Part shown: piece by piece, positions 1 through 6,911 of the stretch
How positions within the stretch are numbered: position 1 is the stretch's first letter
Layout of the letters: every line of letters starts with the position of its first letter
DNA from: Sphingobacteriia bacterium 28-36-52
GTDB taxonomy: Bacteria > Bacteroidota > Bacteroidia > Chitinophagales > Chitinophagaceae
Direction of reading: 5' to 3'
DNA: 64,000 bases
Assembly: GCA_002281575.1 (NCBI GenBank)
Contig: NCGN01000013.1
Span: forward strand, 62,001-126,000
Notes under the pieces: generated by a model
Database searches by the model: none
Told to the model about the DNA's origin: nothing
What the model saw: only the letters and a program-made list of their open reading frames with translations
Made by a program: the position numbers and the translations under genes

Positions 1-784
1 TCTTGCTTCTGCTTCTTTAGCTAGTATTATTGCTATTTTATCTGGGTGGTCTGGCATATCTGCCGTGTTTTCGAAAACAAAAACTTGTGTAAAAGAGATT
101 TATCATTTTGGAAAGTTTAGTGTTGGAACTACTATAAGTGCCAATATGTTAAGAAGTGCAGATACTTTTATAGTGGCTTATATGTTAGGCCCTGCTGCTG
201 TGGCCATTTATAATTTGCCTGGCAGACTTATGGAAATTATTGAAATTCCTTTACGTAGTACTTTGGCCACTGCCATGTCTTCTTTGGCTAAAGCTTTTAA
301 TAACGGGAATAAAAGGGAAGTAGCTTATATTTTACAAAAGTATGCAGGTACCTTAACATTGGCATTTGTACCCTTGGCTTTAGGAGCAATCTTATTTGCG
401 GATATAGCCACTGGATTATTAGGGGGGGGTAAATATGTAGATTCTGAAGCTGCTAATTTGCTTCGAATAATGATGGTGTTGGCCATATTTTATCCAATCG
501 ATCGATTTATTGCAGTTTCCTTAGACATTATTCATCAGCCTAAAGCTAATTTCGTTAAAGTATTATTGATGTTATTGGTAAATGTAATTGGTGATTTTGT
601 GGGAATCTATTTAACGGGTAATTTATATGGTGCGGCATTTGCAACTTCTTTACCTCTTGTTGTAGGAATTTTTTATGGGTATTATTGTTTTAATAAACAT
701 ATACCCTTTAAATTGTCTTTAGTTTTTACTTCGGGATATATAAACATTAGAAAAATGGTACGCAAAAATCTTTTTAAAAAGTAG
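1..784 (+). CDS. Polysaccharide flippase (Wzx/MATE-like), 3' part only
   Basis: This is the C-terminal part of a membrane transporter that probably flips lipid-linked oligosaccharide repeat units across the inner membrane. The reading frame is open from base 2 with no stop, so the gene begins upstream of the window; the GTG at 65 is an internal valine, not a start. About 260 residues are visible, with several hydrophobic helices, including segments near AVAIYNLPGR, LALGAILFADIATGLL, VLLMLLVNVIGDFVGIY and LPLVVGIFYGYYC, and a basic C-terminus. The YMLGP...YNLPGR pattern is typical of oligosaccharide flippases of the polysaccharide synthase family. Glycosyltransferases follow directly, 3 bases after the stop, which supports a role in an exported polysaccharide. 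The substrate cannot be told. Confidence 0.8.
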   Translation, partial: LASASLASIIAILSGWSGISAVFSKTKTCVKEIYHFGKFSVGTTISANMLRSADTFIVAYMLGPAAVAIYNLPGRLMEIIEIPLRSTLATAMSSLAKAFNNGNKREVAYILQKYAGTLTLAFVPLALGAILFADIATGLLGGGKYVDSEAANLLRIMMVLAIFYPIDRFIAVSLDIIHQPKANFVKVLLMLLVNVIGDFVGIYLTGNLYGAAFATSLPLVVGIFYGYYCFNKHIPFKLSLVFTSGYINIRKMVRKNLFKK

Positions 785-787
785 CGC

Positions 788-1627
788 ATGATGGTTGCCC
801 ATTTAATTTTAGTACATGCTCACCCCGACCAATTACGTCGGTTGATTAATAGACTCTCTTTTCAAGATTCTGTGTTTTTTATTCATGTAGATTTAAAATC
901 GGATATTCAAGATTTTAAATTGGCATTGGGAAATAATTCAAATATACATTTTGTTAAAAACAGAGTGAATATTCAATGGGCAACTTACAGTATGGTTCAA
1001 GCAACCTTGAATGGATTTAAAGAAATAGTAGCATCGGGTTTAAATGTTGACTATGTAAACTTATTGAGTGCGCAAGATTATCCTATTAAATCTTCAAACG
1101 ACTTCCATTTATTTTTAAAAGAAAATCCTGGCAAAGCTTTTATGCATTGTTTAGATGTAGCAACAGAATGGACAGAAGCTATTTCAAGAATAAAGGAATA
1201 TCATTTTAATCATTGGCATTTCCCTGGAAAATTTAAAATTCAAAACCTAGTTAATTTTATTCTGCCTAATAGAAAAATGCCTGAACACCTTATTCCAGTT
1301 GGGCGATCTCAATGGTTTACAATTTCACTAAAACATATTGTTTTTCTAATTAATCGATTAGAGACTTCACCACATATTGTGAAGTTTTTCCGCTATTCTT
1401 GGGCGCCTGATGAGCTTGTTTTCCAAACTCTTTTATTTAATTCTTCCTTTAAAGAAGATATCATTAGTAATAATCTTCGCTATATTGACTGGTCAGAAGG
1501 TCAAAAAAATCCTAAAATGTTAACCAAAGTAGATTTTAGTCTGATGATGCAGTCGGGGAAGTTTTTTGCAAGAAAATTTGCTCACAATGATGAAGTACTT
1601 AATATGATTGATGAAGCAATACAGTAA
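788..1627 (+). CDS. Core-2/I-branching-type glycosyltransferase
   Basis: This 279-residue protein resembles the bacterial members of the core-2/I-branching beta-1,6-N-acetylglucosaminyltransferase family (GT14). Visible family features are the N-terminal LILVHAHPDQL and FIHVDLKSD segments, LLSAQDYPIKS near residue 95, GRSQWFTIS near residue 175, and WAPDELVFQTLL near residue 210, which corresponds to the conserved aspartate-glutamate region. There is no signal peptide or membrane helix, so it probably works at the cytoplasmic face on nucleotide sugars. It starts 3 bases after the flippase stop, with two adjacent ATG codons, and is therefore likely in the same operon. The sugar donor and acceptor are not predictable. 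The family call is fairly safe; the exact linkage is inference. Confidence 0.8.
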   Translation: MMVAHLILVHAHPDQLRRLINRLSFQDSVFFIHVDLKSDIQDFKLALGNNSNIHFVKNRVNIQWATYSMVQATLNGFKEIVASGLNVDYVNLLSAQDYPIKSSNDFHLFLKENPGKAFMHCLDVATEWTEAISRIKEYHFNHWHFPGKFKIQNLVNFILPNRKMPEHLIPVGRSQWFTISLKHIVFLINRLETSPHIVKFFRYSWAPDELVFQTLLFNSSFKEDIISNNLRYIDWSEGQKNPKMLTKVDFSLMMQSGKFFARKFAHNDEVLNMIDEAIQ

Positions 1628-1630
1628 ACT

Positions 1631-2125
1631 TTACTCTTTTTTGTCTTGTGCAACAAATGCTTTGATAAAAAAGAAAATTCCAATAAAAATTACTACCAAG
1701 GCAAATGCGTCTAAAAGGGTAAAACCATCGTGCTCATTAAAATAGAATAGTGTGGCTATTTCAAATTCTGCAGAAGTAGGCGTAACAATCATTAAAAACC
1801 CAATGGTGATGAATAATAGGCCTACTCCAGAATAGGCTAAACCAGCTGCCCAGTTGATTGCTTTGTCTGGTAAATTTTTTACGCTAAAAGATCGGTGTTG
1901 TCTTAATAATTTGTCCATGTCTAAAACCATTTCTTCATTACCCCTGGCATCATCTTCATGGTAAGAAGTTACACTACTTACTTTATAGGTTTTTTCCATC
2001 GTGTGCAAGAAAAGGTGTTGCATTTCCATGGCTTTTTGTTTGCTCACAGGTTGCTTTTCTAACTCTTCTAATAGTTCAGCAAATACTCTTTCTATTTTTA
2101 AAACCTGACTGTTGTCTGTAGCCAT
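1631..2125 (-). CDS. Conserved two-helix membrane protein, function unknown
   Basis: I do not recognise a named family. The 164-residue product has a charged, probably helical N-terminal half (residues 1-90, rich in E, K and Q) followed by two hydrophobic segments, about residues 95-117 (GLAYSGVGLLFITIGFLMIV) and 135-158 (LLDAFALVVIFIGIFFFI), and a short charged tail. No signal peptide or catalytic motif is visible. It lies on the opposite strand between glycosyltransferase genes and ends 3 bases from the end of the GT14 gene, so it is not part of that operon. A short divergent intergenic region of 67 bases separates it from the next glycosyltransferase. It appears to be a genuine gene because the frame is long, starts with ATG and has coherent topology. 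Confidence 0.65.
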   Translation of the reverse strand: MATDNSQVLKIERVFAELLEELEKQPVSKQKAMEMQHLFLHTMEKTYKVSSVTSYHEDDARGNEEMVLDMDKLLRQHRSFSVKNLPDKAINWAAGLAYSGVGLLFITIGFLMIVTPTSAEFEIATLFYFNEHDGFTLLDAFALVVIFIGIFFFIKAFVAQDKKE

Positions 2126-2192
2126 TTTACCTAAGATTTCACTTTCTCCGCTAATTTAGATAATTTACGTTACTAATACTAGGTTTAGATAA

Positions 2193-3104
2193 ATGAAACG
2201 AGTTTCTATAATTACAGTCAACTATAATCATAGCTATGTAACCGATGAATTGCTTATTTCAATTCGAGATAAAAACAGCTATACTAATATAGAAATCATT
2301 GTAGTAGACAATGGGAGTAAAGAAAACCCTGTTCCACAATGGCAAATTAAGTACCCTGAAGCAATATTTATCCGTTCTGAGACCAATCTTGGTTTTGCGG
2401 GCGGAAATAACCTTGGGTTGTCTGCTGCAACTGGAGATTATCTGTTCTTTGTAAATAATGATACGGAGTTTACAGATGGACTCATTGAAACCTTAGTTTG
2501 TACATTGAATAGTCATCCTTCAATTGGAGTTATTTCTCCCAAATTGCTCTACTATGATCAACCATCTATGCTTCAATATGCTGGTTATACTCCTATGAAT
2601 TATTTTACTGCTCGAAATAGCTGTATCGGGCAATTTGAAACAGACCAAGGTCAGTATGATCATTTAGTTGGTCCAACGGGATTTGCTCATGGCGCTGCCA
2701 TGATGGTTACTAGAGCCGCTATTGAAAAAGCTGGCCCAATGGCAGAGAACTTCTTTTTGTACTATGAAGAATTAGATTGGGCAGATAGAATTAGGCACAA
2801 TGGTTTTGAAGTTTGGGTAAATATGAAAGCAACCATATTTCATAAAGAATCGGTTTCTGTTGGCAAAAAGAGTTCACTTAAAGAATATTATATGAATCGG
2901 AATAGAATCCTTTTCATTAGAAGGAATGCGCCTTTTCTAAAAGCCCTTTGCTTTTATATTTATTTTTTATTTGTGGTTACTCCAAGGAATTTAATCAACT
3001 ATATAAAGGAGAAAAATTATAATTTCATCAAGCAACTCTTTAGGGCCATTTGGTGGAATTTAACCAATGGCATCAACAGCAGTCTCTTAGGATTTAAGCC
3101 TTAA
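2193..3104 (+). CDS. Family 2 glycosyltransferase, rhamnosyltransferase-like
   Basis: This 303-residue protein is a GT-A fold family 2 glycosyltransferase. The start SIITVNYNHS, the EIIVVDNGS segment, and FVNNDTEF (the metal-binding DxD-like site near residue 91) are classical, as is the GHGAAMMVTRAA...FFLYYEELDWADR region near residues 165-205, which matches WbbL/RfbF-type rhamnosyltransferases. A hydrophobic stretch near residues 255-270 (ALCFYIYFLFVVTP) may anchor it to the inner membrane. It is separated by 8 bases from a second family 2 enzyme downstream, so both are probably co-transcribed and act in the same surface polysaccharide pathway as the flippase at the left edge. The rhamnose specificity is only suggested by similarity of motif arrangement. 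Confidence 0.85.
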   Translation: MKRVSIITVNYNHSYVTDELLISIRDKNSYTNIEIIVVDNGSKENPVPQWQIKYPEAIFIRSETNLGFAGGNNLGLSAATGDYLFFVNNDTEFTDGLIETLVCTLNSHPSIGVISPKLLYYDQPSMLQYAGYTPMNYFTARNSCIGQFETDQGQYDHLVGPTGFAHGAAMMVTRAAIEKAGPMAENFFLYYEELDWADRIRHNGFEVWVNMKATIFHKESVSVGKKSSLKEYYMNRNRILFIRRNAPFLKALCFYIYFLFVVTPRNLINYIKEKNYNFIKQLFRAIWWNLTNGINSSLLGFKP

Positions 3105-3112
3105 CTAATTTT

Positions 3113-4279
3113 ATGGAACTATTTTTTTGGATTTCAATTGCCGTGATCTTGTACACCTATTTGGGTTATGGGTTACTCTTATTTATACTTTTAAAAATTA
3201 AGGGTTTGCTCTTTGGGAAAAAAATTATTCCTCCTACGGGATACACTCCTTCTGTTACAGTAGTGGTAGCTGCTTACAATGAAGCTTATTGTATTGAAGA
3301 TAAAATAGTAAATACGCTAGCCTTAAATTATCCAGAAGATAAAATTAAGTTTGTGTTTATTACCGATGGCTCAACAGATGAAACACCTTTAATCATTGCA
3401 AAATATCCTCAAATTTTAGGGATGCATGAGCCAGGAAGAAGTGGTAAAATTGCTGCTGTGCATAGGGCAATGGGTAAAGTAGAAACAGAGATTGTTGTTT
3501 TTACTGATGCGAACACCATGTTGAATAAAGACGCTATTTTACTGATGTGCAGGCATTACCAAGATGAAAAAGTTGGTGCAATTGCTGGAGAAAAAAGGGT
3601 TCAAATTGATGAAAGTGCAGACGCAACGGCCGGAGAGGGCTTTTATTGGAAATATGAGTCAAAATTAAAGAAATGGGATTCTGAGCTGTATTCAGTGGTA
3701 GGGGCAGCAGGTGAATTATTTAGTATAAGAACTGGTTTGTATGAGCCGGTAGCACCAGACACCATTTTAGACGATTTTATGATATCAATGAACATAGCAT
3801 TAAAGGGATATAAAATTATTTATGAACCAGATGCTTACGCTACTGAACTTGCTTCGGCCAATACTGGGGAGGAGTTAAAACGTAAAATTAGAATAGCTGC
3901 TGGAGGGGTACAATCTACTATTAGATTAAAAGCATTGCTTTTGCCATTCAAACAGCCCATTTTAAGCTTTGAATACATTAGCCATCGTATCTTAAGGTGG
4001 GTAGTTACTCCTTATTTAATGGTTTCAGCTTTTTTTATAAATATTGGTTTGGTTGCTGATTTTGGCTATACAAATATTTATGGCTTAATGCTCTTGGGGC
4101 AATTATTTTTTTATGCAGCAGCCATATTGGGTTGGATAATGGAACAAAAGCAAATCAAGGTGAAAGTATTCTTTATACCCTATTATTTTTGTTTAATGAA
4201 TTATGCGGTTATTGCTGGATTTGCTCGATATTTCTTTGCTGAACAATCTGTGCTATGGGAAAAGGCAAAACGAAAATAG
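3113..4279 (+). CDS. Membrane family 2 glycosyltransferase (processive-type topology)
   Basis: The 388-residue product has an N-terminal membrane helix (residues 1-28), a GT-A catalytic domain, and three C-terminal helices (about 295-318, 325-345 and 350-375). Catalytic-domain motifs are VVVAAYNEA near residue 50, FITDGSTDET near 82, FTDANTM (the DxD-like metal site) near 130, and LDDFMIS near 220, the catalytic-base position. This topology is like that of IcaA/HAS-type enzymes, which polymerise and sometimes extrude a glycan. A clear QxxRW motif is not visible; the corresponding region reads KRKIRIAAGG, so true processivity is doubtful. It is the last gene of the polysaccharide run, 8 bases after the preceding transferase. 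Confidence 0.83.
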   Translation: MELFFWISIAVILYTYLGYGLLLFILLKIKGLLFGKKIIPPTGYTPSVTVVVAAYNEAYCIEDKIVNTLALNYPEDKIKFVFITDGSTDETPLIIAKYPQILGMHEPGRSGKIAAVHRAMGKVETEIVVFTDANTMLNKDAILLMCRHYQDEKVGAIAGEKRVQIDESADATAGEGFYWKYESKLKKWDSELYSVVGAAGELFSIRTGLYEPVAPDTILDDFMISMNIALKGYKIIYEPDAYATELASANTGEELKRKIRIAAGGVQSTIRLKALLLPFKQPILSFEYISHRILRWVVTPYLMVSAFFINIGLVADFGYTNIYGLMLLGQLFFYAAAILGWIMEQKQIKVKVFFIPYYFCLMNYAVIAGFARYFFAEQSVLWEKAKRK

Positions 4280-4356
4280 TTTGTGCTTATTTTTTTTTGA
4301 TGTACCTTCAATAGTACCAATTAGTACACCATTTGTAAAAGCAGAATTTTAGCTAG

Positions 4357-4779
4357 ATGATTAACAAAATCCTTTGTGTAGATGATGATAGTATTTCGCT
4401 CACTATTTCAAAACTACTTTTGAAAAGGACGGGTTTTACCAACGATGTAGTAACTGCAGTTGATGGGAGCGATGCATTAGATTATTTTAAAGACCTTTTT
4501 GCAACTAGTTCCCAGCCAGTAGAAGATGCACCCGCTTTAATTTTATTGGATATCAATATGCCTGTAATGAATGGATGGGAGTTTTTGGAGGCCTATATTC
4601 CCCTATTTGCAGATAAACTGCCTAATACAAAAGTTATCATTCTTTCTTCAACAATTGATCCTGAAGATTTTTCAAGGGCAAAAAAATTCCCAGTAGTTGC
4701 TCAGTTTGTAAGTAAGCCACTTAGTGTTGAAAATTTAGCGGAACTAAAGGAGAATGAGTTTGTTCAAAAATTTTTCTAA
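4357..4779 (+). CDS. Stand-alone response regulator receiver protein
   Basis: This is a single receiver domain of 140 residues without an output domain, of the CheY-like kind. The acidic pocket residues D9-D11 follow ILCV, the phospho-acceptor is D65 in LLDINMP, the conserved threonine/serine position is in ILSSTID near residue 97, and the conserved lysine is K120 in FVSKPLS. The protein therefore looks competent for phosphorylation by a histidine kinase. No kinase is encoded nearby, so the partner lies elsewhere in the genome. It sits alone between the polysaccharide genes and the convergent dapA gene. Such proteins often act by protein-protein contact or as phosphate shuttles; which applies here cannot be told. 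Confidence 0.9.
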   Translation: MINKILCVDDDSISLTISKLLLKRTGFTNDVVTAVDGSDALDYFKDLFATSSQPVEDAPALILLDINMPVMNGWEFLEAYIPLFADKLPNTKVIILSSTIDPEDFSRAKKFPVVAQFVSKPLSVENLAELKENEFVQKFF

Positions 4780-4798
4780 TTGTGCTCGGGTAAATTGG

Positions 4799-5686
4799 TC
4801 ATGCATTCTGTGAAATCCAATGCTTTATTTGATTAAAAACCCCTTCGCTAAGCGGTACATTTGGCATACGAAGATAGTTGCCAATTAACCCTTGAATGGC
4901 CATAAATGCTTTAACACCTGCTGGGTTGTTTTCAACAAACATTAAATCATAAGGCATCATTAATTGGTTATTTATAGTTCTAGCAGTAGAATAATCGTTA
5001 TTTAAACAAGCCCTTACCATATCGCCAAATTCAAGTGGAAAGGCATTTGCAGCTACACTAATCACCCCTTCCATTCCGCAAGCCAATTGTGGAAGCGCCA
5101 AAGCATCATCTCCACTTAATACCAAGAAATTTTCAGGACGGTCTTTTAAGATTTGCATGCATTGCCCCATATCTCCACTGGCTTCTTTAATGCCTATGAT
5201 ATTGGGTATTTCGTTGGCAATTCTAAGTGTTGTTGATGCACTCATATTTCGTCCTGTTCTTCCTGGTACGTTATACAAGATAATTGGAAGCGGGGAGGCC
5301 GCAGCTACCATTTTATAATGTTGAAAAATACCTTCTTGCGAAGGTTTATTATAGTAAGGTGAAGCACTTAAAATTGCTGCTGCTTTTGCTAAAGGGAAAT
5401 GCGATAAATCATGAATTAAATCTGCAGTATCATTTCCGCCAATTCCAACAACGATTGGTATACGATTGTTAACCAAATCATACGAATATTCTAGAATGGC
5501 TATTTTCTCTGGGTTAGACAATACAGGGGTTTCACCTGTAGTGCCCAATAATACTAAGTATTCTATCTTATTGATGATTAAATGCTCAATTACCTTACCT
5601 AGTGCAGGAAAATCTATTTTATTGTCATTGGTGAATGGAGTAATTACTGCAACACCTGTACCTCTTAGCTGCTGTTGAATTTGCAT
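4799..5686 (-). CDS. dapA: 4-hydroxy-tetrahydrodipicolinate synthase
   Basis: DapA condenses pyruvate with aspartate semialdehyde in the first committed step of the diaminopimelate/lysine pathway in the cytoplasm. Visible family motifs are GTTGETPVLS near residue 48, SPYYNKPSQEG near 109, YNVPGRTG near 138, and GIKEASGD, where K167 is the Schiff-base lysine. I start at the ATG at 5686 (protein begins MQIQQQLRG, 295 residues, normal family length). A longer frame reaches 5749, but this would overlap the end of accA and adds a sequence not expected in the family. From 5686 the gene follows the accA stop with a 7-base gap, which indicates co-transcription. No lysine riboswitch is visible. Confidence 0.95.
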   Translation of the reverse strand: MQIQQQLRGTGVAVITPFTNDNKIDFPALGKVIEHLIINKIEYLVLLGTTGETPVLSNPEKIAILEYSYDLVNNRIPIVVGIGGNDTADLIHDLSHFPLAKAAAILSASPYYNKPSQEGIFQHYKMVAAASPLPIILYNVPGRTGRNMSASTTLRIANEIPNIIGIKEASGDMGQCMQILKDRPENFLVLSGDDALALPQLACGMEGVISVAANAFPLEFGDMVRACLNNDYSTARTINNQLMMPYDLMFVENNPAGVKAFMAIQGLIGNYLRMPNVPLSEGVFNQIKHWISQNA

Positions 5687-5693
5687 AGTTATT

Positions 5694-6674
5694 TTAGATA
5701 GTAGATTCTTCCCAGAACCCCATTTTACAATATTTGTTGATTCTATCATTTACCCTTTCAGCCGGCTCTTTTGTTTTAAATTCAGCTAAAGCTTTTTGTA
5801 CACACCCCTTTAAAATAGTAGCTGCTTCTTGATAATCCCAGTGTGCTCCTCCCAAAGGCTCGGGTACAATTTCATCCACTAAGCCAAATCCTTTCATATC
5901 GTTAGCAGTTAGTTTTAACTGCTCAGCGGCTACCTCTTTCTTATCCCAGCTTCTCCATAAAATAGAGCTACAACTTTCTGGAGATATCACTGTATACCAG
6001 GTGTTCTCCATCATTAGGGTTTTATCTCCCACGCCAATGCCTAATGCACCACCACTAGCACCTTCACCAATGATGACAACCACAATCGGCACTTTTAAAC
6101 GCATCATTTCATAAATATTTCTTGCAATAGCTTCACCTTGTCCTCTTTCTTCTGCTTCAAGGCCAGGGAATGCCCCAGGAGTATCAATTAATGCAATAAC
6201 AGGCTTATTAAATTTTTCAGCCAATTTCATTAGTCGTAGGGCTTTGCGATAGCCTTCGGGATTGGCCATACCAAAATTTCTCATTTGACGCATTTTGGTA
6301 TTAACTCCTTTTTGTTGACCCATAATCATCACCGTTTCTCCATCTAGCTGGGCAAACCCGCCTACCATTGCTTTGTCGTCTTTTACATTTCTATCTCCGT
6401 GTAGTTCAACAAAATTGGTACACATTTTTTCAATGTATTTAAGGGTATAGGGCCGATCGGGGTGACGGCTTAGTTGAACTCTTTGCCAAGGCGTTAAGTT
6501 ACTAGTGATTTCCTTTCTTTTTTCTAGAATGGAATCTTCTAATTGTTGCAGGGTATTGGTATAATCTATTTTAGGGTTCTTCTCGGCTAACTTTTTAGTA
6601 GCATCAATTTGTTCATATAACTCTTTAATGGGTGTTTCAAAATCAAGAAATTGTCTATTGGGGTATTGAGGCAT
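5694..6674 (-). CDS. accA: Acetyl-CoA carboxylase carboxyltransferase subunit alpha
   Basis: AccA is the alpha part of the carboxyltransferase that makes malonyl-CoA, the first step of fatty acid synthesis. The family blocks are clear: [14 protein letters not shown] near residue 83, [68 protein letters not shown] and [11 protein letters not shown] place the start at the ATG at 6674 (protein begins MPQYPNRQF, 326 residues). An open frame continues to 6734 but would run into the tRNA-Asp promoter region and adds a lysine-rich leader not typical of AccA. The gene is the first of a probable accA-dapA operon. The beta subunit AccD and the biotin parts are not in the window. Confidence 0.95.
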   Translation of the reverse strand: MPQYPNRQFLDFETPIKELYEQIDATKKLAEKNPKIDYTNTLQQLEDSILEKRKEITSNLTPWQRVQLSRHPDRPYTLKYIEKMCTNFVELHGDRNVKDDKAMVGGFAQLDGETVMIMGQQKGVNTKMRQMRNFGMANPEGYRKALRLMKLAEKFNKPVIALIDTPGAFPGLEAEERGQGEAIARNIYEMMRLKVPIVVVIIGEGASGGALGIGVGDKTLMMENTWYTVISPESCSSILWRSWDKKEVAAEQLKLTANDMKGFGLVDEIVPEPLGGAHWDYQEAATILKGCVQKALAEFKTKEPAERVNDRINKYCKMGFWEESTI

Positions 6675-6724
6675 ACTATATGATTTGACGGTAAAAATAG
6701 GCATTGCTTTTTTTTTTGAAAAGA

Positions 6725-6757
6725 TTTGTTTCAAAAAGTGTTTTCCCCTTATCTTTG
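6725..6757 (+). promoter_or_regulatory. Promoter of tRNA-Asp
   Basis: A TTTG at 6725-6728 is followed after 21 bases by TATCTTTG at 6750-6757. This fits the Bacteroidota primary sigma factor pattern TTTG-N19-21-TAnnTTTG. It lies about 39 bases upstream of the mature tRNA-Asp, leaving room for a short 5' leader to be removed by RNase P. It is the best two-part promoter match that I noticed in the window. Confidence 0.7.
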
Positions 6758-6795
6758 CAATCCCAAAAACGACATAATCTGTCGAAAAAAGGAAC

Positions 6796-6869
6796 GGATC
6801 GGTAGTTCAGTTGGTTAGAATGCCGCCCTGTCACGGCGGAGGTCGCGGGTTCGAGTCCCGTCCGGTCCG
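6796..6869 (+). tRNA. tRNA-Asp (anticodon GTC)
   Basis: A complete 74-base cloverleaf can be folded by eye. The acceptor arm GGATCGG pairs with CCGGTCC (one G-T pair), the D arm contains GTTCAGTTGGTTAGAA, the anticodon stem is CCGCC/GGCGG around a loop with anticodon GTC at 6830-6832, and the T arm has GCGGG-TTCGAGT-CCCGT. The discriminator base is G. The CCA end is not encoded in full; the following bases read CAA. It decodes GAC and GAU aspartate codons. Confidence 0.97.
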
Positions 6870-6870
6870 C

Positions 6871-6897
6871 AAATGCCACTTAAATGTGGCATTTTGC
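6871..6897 (+). terminator. Terminator after tRNA-Asp
   Basis: AAATGCCAC at 6871-6879 pairs with GTGGCATTT at 6886-6894 around a 6-base loop, giving a 9-base-pair stem immediately after the tRNA, followed by a T-rich stretch. It can serve the tRNA transcript and, because the stem is symmetric, possibly the minus-strand gene ending at 6912. Confidence 0.7.
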
Positions 6898-6911
6898 ATT
6901 TTAAGACTTTC

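Noticed and set aside
65..67. GTG at 65 as a start codon of the flippase
   Set aside because: The same frame is open from base 2 and encodes hydrophobic residues in line with a membrane helix; the gene is cut by the window edge.
6676..6879. 67-codon minus-strand frame across the tRNA-Asp gene
   Set aside because: It is the reverse translation of the tRNA (the well-known GLEPATSAVTG type artefact) and overlaps its promoter and the accA start.
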